Assembly: GCA_934636905.1 (NCBI GenBank)
Contig: CAKUBJ010000003.1
Coordinates: forward strand, 1-64,000
Source: an uncultured Dysosmobacter sp.
GTDB lineage: Bacteria > Bacillota > Clostridia > Oscillospirales > Oscillospiraceae
Direction: 5' to 3'
Length of the DNA: 64,000 nt
In this document: one piece after another, positions 16,256 through 24,279 of the stretch
How the letters are laid out: each line of letters starts with the position of its first letter
Numbering within the stretch: the first letter of the stretch is position 1
The notes under the pieces: generated by a model
The model's input: only the letters and a program-made list of their open reading frames with translations
Told to the model about the DNA's origin: nothing
The model's database searches: none
Translations under genes and position numbers: made by a program

Positions 16256-16624
16256 GTGGATATAAGTGTCAAACGCGGCGATATTTACTATGCCGATCTC
16301 TCCCCGGTGGTGGGCAGCGAACAGGGGGGCGTGCGGCCGGTGCTGATTATCCAGAACGATACCGGCAACCGCTACAGCCCCACGGTCATCGCGGCGGCAA
16401 TCACCTCCCAGACGGGCAAAGCCCGCCTGCCGACACATATCGACCTCCCGGTGAACGAGCACTGCGGCCTCAACCGGAACTCCATCATCCTGCTGGAGCA
16501 GGTGCGGACGCTGGACAAAAAGCGTCTGCGGGAGCGGATGGGCCATGTGGAGGAAGAGGTCATGGAAAAGGTGGACACCGCCATTGCGGTGAGTTTCGGA
16601 CTGCCCCACGACCAGCTGGTATAG
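16256..16624 (+). CDS. mazF: MazF/PemK-family endoribonuclease toxin (EndoA/NdoA type)
   Basis: Sequence-specific mRNA interferase, 122 residues, close to Bacillus EndoA in length and in its opening [30 protein letters not shown], with the conserved [13 protein letters not shown] and RTLDKKRL segments. The GTG at 16256 has GGAG 10 nt upstream; the GTG at 16247 is nearly abutting that site and is less likely. In Bacillus the gene follows alr and the antitoxin gene ndoAI. Here alr is upstream but the antitoxin gene is missing, and repeat element B occupies part of the gap. Confidence 0.93.
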   Translation: MDISVKRGDIYYADLSPVVGSEQGGVRPVLIIQNDTGNRYSPTVIAAAITSQTGKARLPTHIDLPVNEHCGLNRNSIILLEQVRTLDKKRLRERMGHVEEEVMEKVDTAIAVSFGLPHDQLV

Positions 16625-16695
16625 GAACGGAGGATACCCCCTTCCGGAGGCGGAGACGCCCTCCGGAAGGACATCATAAGGCAACGGAGGTACAT

Positions 16696-17187
16696 ATGAA
16701 AAACAGATGGGGACTGCGCCTGACGGCGCTGATGCTGGTAAGCGCCCTTGCGGCGGCAGGTGTTTCCGCGGCTGTGGAGCCGGGTTCCGCCAGCGATCCG
16801 CTGGTGACGCTGAGCTACCTGAACGAAACTTTCCTGGGGCAGGTTATGGCCGGGGTGGATCAGAAAATCGCCGCCCGGAACAGCCGGCTGCTTCAGCAGT
16901 CCGGCGGCGGGACAGGCAGCGCCGCGGAATTTGCGGTGGTGACCCTCTCAAAGGGACAGACCCTCACCGGGGACATCGGCTGCGAGGTGATGCTGCGCAT
17001 CGGCTCCGCCTCCTGTGTGTCTCCCTCCAATCCGGGGCTGATTGACGAAACCGCCGGCACCACCCTGAATAACGGCGGCGCCCTGTCCGCCAACCATCTC
17101 TACATGATGACCATTGAGGGGCGGGGGGTCAAGGCAGGCGCCGACACCACCAAGCTGCTGGTACGGGGCACCTACACCGTAGGCTGA
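16696..17187 (+). CDS. Exported protein of unknown function
   Basis: 163-residue protein with a clear signal peptide (MKNRWGLRLTALMLVSALAAAGVSA). The mature part is Gly/Ser/Thr rich and beta-like, with a GQTLTGDIGCEVMLRIGSA segment and an N-terminal helix (FLGQVMAGVDQKIAARNSRLL). Similar short exported proteins occur in Clostridia, but I know no function. AACGGAGG precedes the ATG. A GC-rich hairpin at 17246-17275 probably ends the transcript. Confidence 0.7.
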   Translation: MKNRWGLRLTALMLVSALAAAGVSAAVEPGSASDPLVTLSYLNETFLGQVMAGVDQKIAARNSRLLQQSGGGTGSAAEFAVVTLSKGQTLTGDIGCEVMLRIGSASCVSPSNPGLIDETAGTTLNNGGALSANHLYMMTIEGRGVKAGADTTKLLVRGTYTVG

Positions 17188-17245
17188 CGGAACCGCCTGT
17201 ACGGCACTGCCGCGATTTCCGGAACCCCGCCGCATCATAGATTTC

Positions 17246-17280
17246 TCCGCCTGCGCATATGCTTGCGCAGGCGGACCTTT
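17246..17280 (+). terminator. Terminator-like hairpin
   Basis: An 11-bp perfect stem (17246-17256 with 17265-17275) is followed by CCTTTG, a weak T run. It lies between the exported protein gene and the next gene. Confidence 0.5.
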
Positions 17281-17299
17281 GTATGGAGGAGGGGCTTCC

Positions 17300-17809
17300 A
17301 TGGACAAGTACCCGGTTTTTGAGGGGGAAAAGGCGGCAGGGGAGATGACGGTATACCCGGAGGCGCTGTATACGGTGTTTGCGGTTTCCTGTCCCCGGCG
17401 GGAGGGACTGTGGACGGCGTGGGCCGTGGGGGAAACGGGGAGCCTGCGCATCGGTGTCCCGGAGCCGGAGGACGGCTGTCTCCGCATCCGCCGCCGATTT
17501 TCCCAGCGGCTGACGGCGCCCCTTGGGACGCTCCTCAGAGGCGAACTGCGGCCGCTGGGGCAGGAGCGGGAGCGGTGGGAGCCCCTGCGGCCGGAAGCCC
17601 TGAAAAGCCCCTATCTCCGCCGCACACTGGGGCAGGCCGCCGGTGTTCTGACCTGCCGGGAGGAGGACGGCTTTCGGATTGCCGTCCCCCGGGACGACAC
17701 CCGCCCCTTTCCGCTGGAGGCCATGTTCTGCTTTGCCGTATTCCGCCGGGTGGAGGGGAAGCCCTGCTGGGTTTTCCGCTTTAACGGCAAAGAGTGGCCG
17801 GTTTTCTGA
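17300..17809 (+). CDS. Uncharacterised protein
   Basis: 169-residue soluble protein starting MDKYPVFEGEKAAGEMTVYPEALY. It looks like two beta-sandwich-like halves rich in Arg and Pro (VFAVSCPRREGLWTAWAVGE and DGFRIAVPRDDTRPFPLEAMFCFA). No signal peptide, membrane segment or known motif is seen. The ATG at 17300 has GGAGGGG in the right place. Codon use matches its neighbours, so it is probably real. It sits alone between a hairpin and the nrdR promoter. Confidence 0.65.
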   Translation: MDKYPVFEGEKAAGEMTVYPEALYTVFAVSCPRREGLWTAWAVGETGSLRIGVPEPEDGCLRIRRRFSQRLTAPLGTLLRGELRPLGQERERWEPLRPEALKSPYLRRTLGQAAGVLTCREEDGFRIAVPRDDTRPFPLEAMFCFAVFRRVEGKPCWVFRFNGKEWPVF

Positions 17810-17834
17810 AAAAAGCGAAATTGGGGATACCATA

Positions 17835-17863
17835 TTTCCGGCATTTGTGCTATACTACCCCTA
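17835..17863 (+). promoter_or_regulatory. Candidate nrdR promoter
   Basis: An extended -10 element TGCTATACT about 50 bp ahead of nrdR, with the weak -35 TACCAT 17 bp upstream of TATACT. The coordinates are approximate by a few bases. Confidence 0.5.
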
Positions 17864-17914
17864 CTGAACGAACCGGGCTGCCGGAAACCGGAAGCCCCAC
17901 AGGAGGTCATGGTT

Positions 17915-18370
17915 ATGAAATGCCCGTATTGCGGACACCCCGAGAGCAAGGTTATCGATTCCCGCCCTGCTGACGAAAACGCCAGCATCCGCCGCCGGCG
18001 GGAGTGCCTTTCCTGCGCCAAACGCTTCACCACCTACGAAACGGTGGAGAGCCTGCCCATGGTGGTTATCAAGAAGGATGGCAGCCGCCAGAGTTTTGAC
18101 CGGCAGAAGGTGCTGCGGGGCATGATTCGCGCCTGCGAGAAGCGCCCTGTGGCACTGGCGGAACTGGAACGCATTGCCGACGAAATCGAGCAGGAACTTC
18201 AGAACTCCATGGAGCGGGAAATCCGCACGGAGGCCATCGGCGAAAAGGTGATGGAGCGGCTGCGGAAGGTGGACCAGGTGGCCTACGTCCGCTTTGCCTC
18301 CGTCTACCGCCAGTTCAAGGACATCGACACCTTCATGGCGGAACTGAACAAGCTCCTGGCGGAGAAGTAA
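17915..18370 (+). CDS. nrdR: Transcriptional repressor NrdR
   Basis: Nucleotide-sensing repressor of ribonucleotide reductase genes. 151 residues, standard length. The N-terminal zinc ribbon is formed by MKCPYCG and [15 protein letters not shown], and the ATP-cone domain spans about residues 48-138. The ATG at 17915 is preferred over the one at 17909 because AGGAGG lies 8 nt upstream of the former and only 2 nt from the latter. It has its own extended -10 promoter. An AT-rich gene of foreign appearance follows 26 bp later. Confidence 0.96.
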   Translation: MKCPYCGHPESKVIDSRPADENASIRRRRECLSCAKRFTTYETVESLPMVVIKKDGSRQSFDRQKVLRGMIRACEKRPVALAELERIADEIEQELQNSMEREIRTEAIGEKVMERLRKVDQVAYVRFASVYRQFKDIDTFMAELNKLLAEK

Positions 18371-18396
18371 CGGCGGTCATAGAAGGGAGAGAAAAG

Positions 18397-18786
18397 ATGG
18401 CAGCATTTTTAGCAATGATGCGACGGTTGTTCTTGGGAGCAATAATTGTGTCAATAATGTCAATATGCATGAAAAGTCAGGGCGTTTTGTCCCCAATTTT
18501 GCCATGGGTATTAGTTTGCACAGTTATTCTATACTTAATGTTTGCACTATTTTCATGGTTGCACACAAATGCGACTTTAAGAAAATTTTCACGGCAATAT
18601 GACGTGGAATTTCCCCAAAAGAATTTCATTTCAGTTTTTTTAAGGGGATTGCTATTAGATATAATTTCACCTATTGAAGTAATTGTAAATCTTTTTAAGA
18701 AAAAATATTCTCCAGTTTTCATGTTTTTCAGTACATATGGCATAATAACTGTGTATGTTATTCTATGGTTTGCTGCAATACGATAA
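18397..18786 (+). CDS. AT-rich membrane protein of unknown function
   Basis: 129-residue protein with about three hydrophobic segments (near residues 9-28, 35-55 and 107-127) separated by basic stretches such as KKKY. I recognise no family. It stands out because the DNA is strongly AT-rich, with A/T runs and codons such as TTA, ATA and AAA that its neighbours avoid, which suggests recent acquisition. AAGGGAGAG lies ahead of the ATG. It follows nrdR closely and could be read from that promoter. Confidence 0.65.
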   Translation: MAAFLAMMRRLFLGAIIVSIMSICMKSQGVLSPILPWVLVCTVILYLMFALFSWLHTNATLRKFSRQYDVEFPQKNFISVFLRGLLLDIISPIEVIVNLFKKKYSPVFMFFSTYGIITVYVILWFAAIR

Positions 18787-18858
18787 AGTGTCAAAAAAAT
18801 TCTTATAACGAGCACGTAATGCGATAGGCTTTGTGTTGCTGTGTTCATTTACAAAAAT

Positions 18859-19242
18859 TTACAGCACATTTCGGATATTCATGGCTTCCATCTCTGCAAT
18901 GAGCCGCAGTTGATCCCGGAGGTCGGACAGTTCTGCGTGAAATTCCGTGATCTCCTCCGTTTCCGCAAAGGCGATGGCCCGGCGGTACATGGCTTCCGCA
19001 TCGTCCACCGCGTCGTGGTGAGAGACGATATGGAGATAGGTCTGGCAGTGGGACCAGTCGTCGTAGCTTTCCCACAGGGCGTCCAGCGCCTCCGGCCATT
19101 CACCGGCGAGAGCCAGCTGATCCGCCTGCTGAAGCTGGGCGCGCCAGCGGCCGGTTTCCGTGTCCATGTGCCGGATGTTCCACAGGGAGAAGGCCAGCAG
19201 TGCCGCCAGAACCAGCAGGGGCGGCAGAAGCATCCGCTTCAT
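18859..19242 (-). CDS. DUF4363 family protein
   Basis: 127-residue protein with one N-terminal membrane segment (MLLPPLLVLAALLAFSLW) followed by a helical, soluble domain rich in Trp, Glu and Asp (WESYDDWSHCQTYLHIVSHHD), which is the DUF4363 pattern. Its role is unknown. The gene pairs with DUF421: its ATG at 19242 overlaps the DUF421 stop as ATGA, with AAGGAGG shortly upstream. This pairing is common in Clostridia and suggests a membrane complex, perhaps linked to envelope or spore biology (inference). Confidence 0.85.
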   Translation of the reverse strand: MKRMLLPPLLVLAALLAFSLWNIRHMDTETGRWRAQLQQADQLALAGEWPEALDALWESYDDWSHCQTYLHIVSHHDAVDDAEAMYRRAIAFAETEEITEFHAELSDLRDQLRLIAEMEAMNIRNVL

Positions 19243-19913
19243 GTGGCCTCCTTGGGAACGCACAGGACGGCCCCGTTTTCATCCACCGTCAGGAGAAAGA
19301 CCTCCCCGGCGGTGCGGCGTTCCTTTTTCAGCACCGATTGCAGCCAGACCTCGTCCCGGCCGCAGCGGCGGAGATTTTTCCGCAGGATCCGGCCGTCGTT
19401 GATGAGGACGGTGGGGAGGGTGCTCTCCTTGGGCGTCAGCCCCAATTCCTCTGCTGTGGGGGGCTTCTGCCGCGCCCATGGCAGGACGGACAGCTGCCCG
19501 GAATTTTCCAGCACGGCGTACTGCACCTCCTCAATGGAGGCGCAGCCCTGCCCCCGCAGCTGCTCCAGCAGTTCATCCAGCGTGTAGCGGTTTTTCCGCA
19601 TGGCGTCCTGCTGTACTTTCCCGCTGCGGATCAGGACCGTCGGGGTGCCGCACATCACCTCCCGGAACCGCAGGCTCAGCAGGGAAAGCTGGCTCAGCAG
19701 CAGCGACAGGGACAGCAGCGTCAGAATGGGGATGACCCCGGCCAGCAGCGGAATGCCGAAGTCCTGCATGGGCACCGTGGCCAGATCCGAGATCATCATG
19801 GTCAGCACCAGTTCGCTGGGCTCCAGTTCACCAATCTGCCGCTTGCCCATAAGCCGCAGACCCAGCATGATGAGGAAGTAGAGAATCACCGTGCGGCACA
19901 GCGCGGTCATCAT
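19239..19913 (-). CDS. DUF421 (YetF-like) membrane protein
   Basis: 224-residue protein. Three N-terminal membrane helices carry the family signature LRLMGKRQIGELEPSELVLTM and SDLATVPMQD, followed by the soluble YetF-type domain (about 95-224) with PTVLIRSGKV and the second repeat PTVLINDGRI. Function is unproven; B. subtilis relatives include YetF and YdfS. AAGGGGG lies 8 nt ahead of the ATG. Cotranscribed and translationally coupled with the DUF4363 gene. Confidence 0.88.
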   Translation of the reverse strand: MMTALCRTVILYFLIMLGLRLMGKRQIGELEPSELVLTMMISDLATVPMQDFGIPLLAGVIPILTLLSLSLLLSQLSLLSLRFREVMCGTPTVLIRSGKVQQDAMRKNRYTLDELLEQLRGQGCASIEEVQYAVLENSGQLSVLPWARQKPPTAEELGLTPKESTLPTVLINDGRILRKNLRRCGRDEVWLQSVLKKERRTAGEVFLLTVDENGAVLCVPKEAT

Positions 19914-20002
19914 GTGCGTCGCCCCCTTTCCGCCCAGTATAGGCGGATTTTGGAAAATTTATGCGGCGCACCCGCAACATTTGAAAATTTACATTTTCCC
20001 CC

Positions 20003-20031
20003 TTGCATCCCGCCGGAAAAGCGGATATGAT
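20003..20031 (+). promoter_or_regulatory. Promoter of glmM
   Basis: TTGCAT (20003-20008), 17 bp, TATGAT (20026-20031), 43 bp ahead of the glmM start. Confidence 0.72.
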
Positions 20032-20074
20032 GGGGAAGCTTTCCATACAAACAATCAAAGGAGCATAGGTTTCT

Positions 20075-21439
20075 ATGGGTAAATATTTTGGAACAGACGG
20101 CTTTCGGGGAAAGGCCGGCGTAGACCTGACGGCGGAACACGCCTTTCAGGTAGGGCGCTTCCTTGGCTGGTATTACAGCCGGCAGCATACGGAGGATTCC
20201 GCCCGCATCGTCATCGGCAAGGACACCCGGCGTTCCTCTTATATGTTTGAAAACGCGCTGGCGGCGGGAATTGCCTCCTCCGGCGCAGACGCCTACCTGC
20301 TGCACGTCACCACCACCCCCTGTGTCAGCTACATCACCCGGACGGAGAATTTCGACTGCGGCGTGATGATTTCCGCCAGCCACAATCCCTTCTATGACAA
20401 CGGCATCAAGCTGATGAACGGCGTGGGGGAGAAGATGGACGACGCCCTTCAGGCGGAACTGGAGGCCTTCATTGACGGCGACCCTGCGTACCTTCCCTGG
20501 GCAACGGAGGGGAAAATCGGCAAGACCATCGATTTCTATTCCGGCCGCAACCGCTACATCGGCTACCTGACGGGGCTGCCCTCCCGCTCCTTTGAAAAGC
20601 ACAGGGTGGGACTGGACTGCGCCAACGGCAGCGCATGGATGATTGGCCGGGCGGTGTTTGACGCCCTGGGGGCCAAAACCTGCGTCATCAACGACCAGCC
20701 CGACGGTGTGAACATCAACATGAACTGCGGCTCCACCCATATCGAGGGGCTTCAGCTTTACGTCCGGGAGCACCATCTGGATGTGGGCTTCGCCTTTGAC
20801 GGCGACGCCGACCGCTGCCTTGCCGTAGACGAGCGGGGCGAGGTACTCAACGGCGACAAAATCATGTATATCTGCGCCAGATACCTCAAGGAGCGGGGAC
20901 AGCTGCCCGGAGACACGGTGGTGACCACCGTCATGAGCAATTTCGGCTTGTACAAGGCGCTGGACAAGGCGGGCATCCGCTATGAGAAGACCGCCGTAGG
21001 CGACCGGTATGTGTATGAAAACATGAAGGAGAACGATTTTGTGCTGGGCGGCGAGCAGTCCGGCCATATCATCTTCCGGAAGTACGCCCACACCGGCGAC
21101 GGGCTGATTACCGCCCTGATGCTCATGCAGGTGATGATTGACACCCGGCTGCCCCTGAGCGTGCTGGCCTCCGGCGTCACCATGTACCCGCAGGTGCTGA
21201 AAAATGTCCGGGTGGACGACAAGGACAACACGCTGGCGGACGCTGCGGTGCAGGCTGCCGTGGAGGAATGCACCGCCCAGCTGGGGGATTCCGGCCGGGT
21301 GCTGCTGCGGAAGAGCGGCACGGAGCCGGTGCTCCGGGTCATGGCGGAGGCCGGCACGACGGAGGAATGCGAAAAGCAGGTAGACCGCATCATTGACGCC
21401 ATGGAGCGCAGCGGCCATCTGATTGAGGTGAAGAAGTAA
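20075..21439 (+). CDS. glmM: Phosphoglucosamine mutase
   Basis: Interconverts glucosamine-6-phosphate and glucosamine-1-phosphate on the way to UDP-GlcNAc. 454 residues, normal. The alpha-D-phosphohexomutase architecture is clear: N-terminal GKYFGTDGFRG, the phosphoserine loop ISASHNPFYDNGIK, the metal-binding loop DGDADRC, the sugar-binding loop GGEQSGHI and the phosphate-binding segment RKSGTEPVLRVM. Downstream it overlaps a hexapeptide-repeat gene by one base (TAATG), and ribozyme-controlled glmS follows, so three amino-sugar genes lie in a row. Confidence 0.93.
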   Translation: MGKYFGTDGFRGKAGVDLTAEHAFQVGRFLGWYYSRQHTEDSARIVIGKDTRRSSYMFENALAAGIASSGADAYLLHVTTTPCVSYITRTENFDCGVMISASHNPFYDNGIKLMNGVGEKMDDALQAELEAFIDGDPAYLPWATEGKIGKTIDFYSGRNRYIGYLTGLPSRSFEKHRVGLDCANGSAWMIGRAVFDALGAKTCVINDQPDGVNINMNCGSTHIEGLQLYVREHHLDVGFAFDGDADRCLAVDERGEVLNGDKIMYICARYLKERGQLPGDTVVTTVMSNFGLYKALDKAGIRYEKTAVGDRYVYENMKENDFVLGGEQSGHIIFRKYAHTGDGLITALMLMQVMIDTRLPLSVLASGVTMYPQVLKNVRVDDKDNTLADAAVQAAVEECTAQLGDSGRVLLRKSGTEPVLRVMAEAGTTEECEKQVDRIIDAMERSGHLIEVKK

Positions 21440-22119
21440 TGCTGACAGTGAAGGAACTCTATGACCTGAGCCATACTCTGGCCGGGGACTATCTGGCGCA
21501 GTTTACCTATCCCTGGGAGGCGCTGGCCGGGATTTCCCACCTGATTCTGGAAATCGGCAAAAATCTGCCGGAGGAGGAATTTTACCATCCCACCGACTGG
21601 GACGGCCATGTTCTGGAGGATGTCTGGGTGGCAAAGGACGCCACGGTGTTCAAAACCGCCTATCTCCACGGCCCCTGCATCATCGGCCATGGGACGGAGG
21701 TGCGCCAGTGCGCCTTTATCCGGGGCAGCGCACTGGTGGGGGATCACTGCGTGGTGGGAAACTCCACGGAACTGAAAAACGTGATTCTGTTTGACAACGT
21801 GCAGGTGCCCCACTATAATTATGTGGGGGATTCCATTCTGGGCTACAAGGCGCACATGGGCGCCGGCTCCATCACCTCCAACGTCAAGAGCGACAAGCTG
21901 CCGGTGGTGGTGAAGGACGGCACGGAGCAGGTGGAAACCGGCCGGAAAAAGGTGGGCGCCATGCTGGGTGACCGGGTGGAAATCGGCTGCAACAGCGTGC
22001 TGAACCCCGGCACCGTTATCGGCCCGGATTCCAATGTATATCCCACGTCCTGTGTCCGGGGGGTTATCCCGGCGAACCATATTTACAAGGACGAAGAGCA
22101 TATCATTGCAAAAAAGTGA
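21439..22119 (+). CDS. Left-handed beta-helix acyltransferase-like protein (GlmU C-terminal type)
   Basis: 226-residue protein with hexapeptide repeats forming a left-handed parallel beta-helix (about residues 60-215: VAKDATVFKTAYLHGPCIIGHGTEVRQ and onward to VGAMLGDRVEIGCNSVLNPGTVIGP). It resembles the acetyltransferase half of GlmU, including the YVGDSILGYKAHMGAGSITSN segment, but the uridylyltransferase domain is absent. Placed between glmM and glmS and coupled to glmM by a TAATG overlap, it may acetylate glucosamine-1-phosphate, with the uridylyl transfer done elsewhere (inference). It could equally be a nucleotidyltransferase-like remnant with another sugar substrate. Confidence 0.85.
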   Translation: MLTVKELYDLSHTLAGDYLAQFTYPWEALAGISHLILEIGKNLPEEEFYHPTDWDGHVLEDVWVAKDATVFKTAYLHGPCIIGHGTEVRQCAFIRGSALVGDHCVVGNSTELKNVILFDNVQVPHYNYVGDSILGYKAHMGAGSITSNVKSDKLPVVVKDGTEQVETGRKKVGAMLGDRVEIGCNSVLNPGTVIGPDSNVYPTSCVRGVIPANHIYKDEEHIIAKK

Positions 22120-22129
22120 GTTGACTGCG

Positions 22130-22159
22130 CCGGGACGGCGGCTGCCGCCCCGGTGTTTT
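22130..22159 (+). terminator. Probable terminator of the glmM operon
   Basis: A 10-bp stem with one mismatch (22130-22139 with 22144-22153), followed by TGTTTTC. It separates glmM and the acyltransferase gene from the glmS leader. Confidence 0.6.
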
Positions 22160-22211
22160 CATAAAAGACGCAGAACAGGAAAGGAGGAACCGGGAATTTT
22201 TCCCATGAACA

Positions 22212-22402
22212 GCGCCATGTGCCTGTAAAATAAAACTACTTTACAGAGTTTGACTTTACAGGATAACGAGGAGAGGGGAGTATCGAAAATTCGGCGGATG
22301 CCCCTCCGTGGCCGCAGCCATGTGACAGATTTCGCAAATACGGAGGCAACTCCGGAACAGAGAGGAATCTGACTGCGGAGAAAGCGGCAAATCTCTGCGC
22401 GT
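22212..22402 (+). ncRNA. glmS ribozyme
   Basis: Self-cleaving riboswitch in the glmS leader that uses glucosamine-6-phosphate as cofactor and lowers glmS mRNA when product accumulates. Recognisable parts are the cleavage site A/GCGCC at 22211/22212, P1 arms CCTGTAAA and TTTACAGG, and the highly conserved core ACGAGG then GGGGAGTATCGA then TTCGGCGGATGCCCC, followed by the P3/P4 region with GAGGAATCTGACTGCGG. The 3' limit is estimated. It fills most of the 321-bp gap ahead of glmS. Confidence 0.94.
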
Positions 22403-22440
22403 TTGTCCTTTTGAATCAACTTTCAGGAGGATTTTTTACC

Positions 22441-24279
22441 ATGTGTGGAATTATCGGTTATGTGGGCCGTCAGGAGGCGGCCCCGATTTTGCTGGACGGA
22501 CTGGCCCGGATGGAATACCGGGGCTACGACTCCGCCGGCGTGGCGGTGCGGTCTGAAACCAGAGGGCTTCAGGTGCACAAATCCAAGGGACGCCTTCAGG
22601 CGCTTTCGGACATGATTCACGGCGGCGCGGATGTGGAGGGCACCCTGGGCATCGGACATACCCGCTGGGCCACCCACGGGGAACCCAACGACATCAATGC
22701 CCACCCCCACGTCAGTGAGGACGGCCGGATTGCGCTGGTGCATAACGGCATCATCGAAAACTATATGGAAATCAAGCAGCAGCTTCTGCGCCACGGCGTC
22801 ACCTTCCAGTCGGACACCGACACGGAGGTGGTGGCACAGCTGCTGGAGTTCCACTACAAAGAGTGTCACAATATGCTGGAGGCCGTGGGACGGGTACTGC
22901 GGCGGATTGAAGGCTCCTACGCCTTCGGCATCATCTGCGCCGACTATCCCAACGCCCTCATCGCTGCCCGGAAGGACAGTCCCCTTATCATCGGCTGCGG
23001 GGAGGGGGAGAACTTCATCGCCTCCGACGTGACGGCAATCATCAGCCATACCCGGGACGTCATCTATATGGAGGACGGCGAAATCGCCGTCCTGACGGCG
23101 GAGGGCGTCAGCCTTTTCAACGATGAGATGGATCCCATTGAAAAACCCCACAGCCATATCGACTGGGACGTTTCCGCCGCGGAAAAGGGGGGCTATCCCC
23201 ATTTCATGCTCAAGGAGATTTTCGAGCAGCCGGAGGCCATCCGCAAGACCGTCTCCCCCCGCATCCGGGACGGCCGGGTGGTGCTGGACGACGTGCATCT
23301 GACGAAGGAGTATATTGAGAGCGTCAGCCGCATTTTCATTGTGGCCTGCGGCTCCAGTTACCATGTGGGCATGGTCAGCAAATACAACTGGGAGCGCCTG
23401 CTGCGCCGGCCGGTGGAGGTATGCCTTGCCTCGGAATTCCGCTACTGCAATCCGCTGGTGGATGCCCATTCTCTGGTGATCTTCATCAGCCAGTCCGGTG
23501 AAACACTGGATACCATGGCGGCTCTGCGGGAAACCAGACGGCTTGGGGGACGGACGCTGGCGGTGGTGAACGTGGTGGGTTCCTCCATCGCAAGAGAGGC
23601 CGACGATGTGCTCTACACCTGGGCCGGTCCGGAAATCGCCGTGGCCACCACCAAGGGCTACTCCACCCAGCTGGTGCTGATGGATTTGATTGCCCTGTAT
23701 CTGGGGGATTTGCTGGGCACCGTTGAGAGGGAAGAATACGAAGCCATTCTCCACGAACTGGAATGCCTGCCGGAGAAGCTGAAGCAGGTTCTGGCCAGCA
23801 CGGAGGATGTGAAGTACTTCGCTTCCCGGTATTTCAACCACGATTCCATTTTCTTCATCGGCCGGAATCTGGACTACGCCATGGGTCTGGAAGGCTCCCT
23901 GAAGCTGAAGGAAATCAGCTATATCCACTCCGAGGCTTACGCCTCCGGCGAACTGAAGCACGGCACCATCTCCCTCATCGAGCCGGGGACGCTGGTGATT
24001 GCTCTGGGCACCTACGCGCCGCTGTTTGACAAGGCCATGAGCAACGTGGTGGAGGTGAAGGCCCGGGGCGCCGAGGTGCTGGCGCTGACCACGGAATCTT
24101 TCCGGGAGAAGATGGCCCGCACGGCGGACAGTACGCTGGCGGTGCCGGAAACCCATCCGGTGGTGCAGCCCTCTCTGGGCGCTGTATCCCTCCAGCTGTT
24201 TGCCTATTATGTGGCGCTCCAGCGGGGATGCGACATCGATAAGCCCCGGAATCTGGCCAAGAGCGTAACGGTGGAATAA
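22441..24279 (+). CDS. glmS: Glutamine--fructose-6-phosphate aminotransferase
   Basis: Makes glucosamine-6-phosphate from fructose-6-phosphate and glutamine. 612 residues, normal. The N-terminal class II glutamine amidotransferase begins with the nucleophile Cys2 (MCGIIGYVG), and two SIS domains follow (about 285-425 and 455-600) with the SQSGET loop and the C-terminal DKPRNLAKSVTVE tail. The ATG at 22441 must be the start, since Cys2 becomes the N-terminus; AGGAGG lies upstream. Controlled by the glmS ribozyme. Its last 17 codons are repeated 213 bp further on as part of repeat element copy C. Confidence 0.97.
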   Translation: MCGIIGYVGRQEAAPILLDGLARMEYRGYDSAGVAVRSETRGLQVHKSKGRLQALSDMIHGGADVEGTLGIGHTRWATHGEPNDINAHPHVSEDGRIALVHNGIIENYMEIKQQLLRHGVTFQSDTDTEVVAQLLEFHYKECHNMLEAVGRVLRRIEGSYAFGIICADYPNALIAARKDSPLIIGCGEGENFIASDVTAIISHTRDVIYMEDGEIAVLTAEGVSLFNDEMDPIEKPHSHIDWDVSAAEKGGYPHFMLKEIFEQPEAIRKTVSPRIRDGRVVLDDVHLTKEYIESVSRIFIVACGSSYHVGMVSKYNWERLLRRPVEVCLASEFRYCNPLVDAHSLVIFISQSGETLDTMAALRETRRLGGRTLAVVNVVGSSIAREADDVLYTWAGPEIAVATTKGYSTQLVLMDLIALYLGDLLGTVEREEYEAILHELECLPEKLKQVLASTEDVKYFASRYFNHDSIFFIGRNLDYAMGLEGSLKLKEISYIHSEAYASGELKHGTISLIEPGTLVIALGTYAPLFDKAMSNVVEVKARGAEVLALTTESFREKMARTADSTLAVPETHPVVQPSLGAVSLQLFAYYVALQRGCDIDKPRNLAKSVTVE

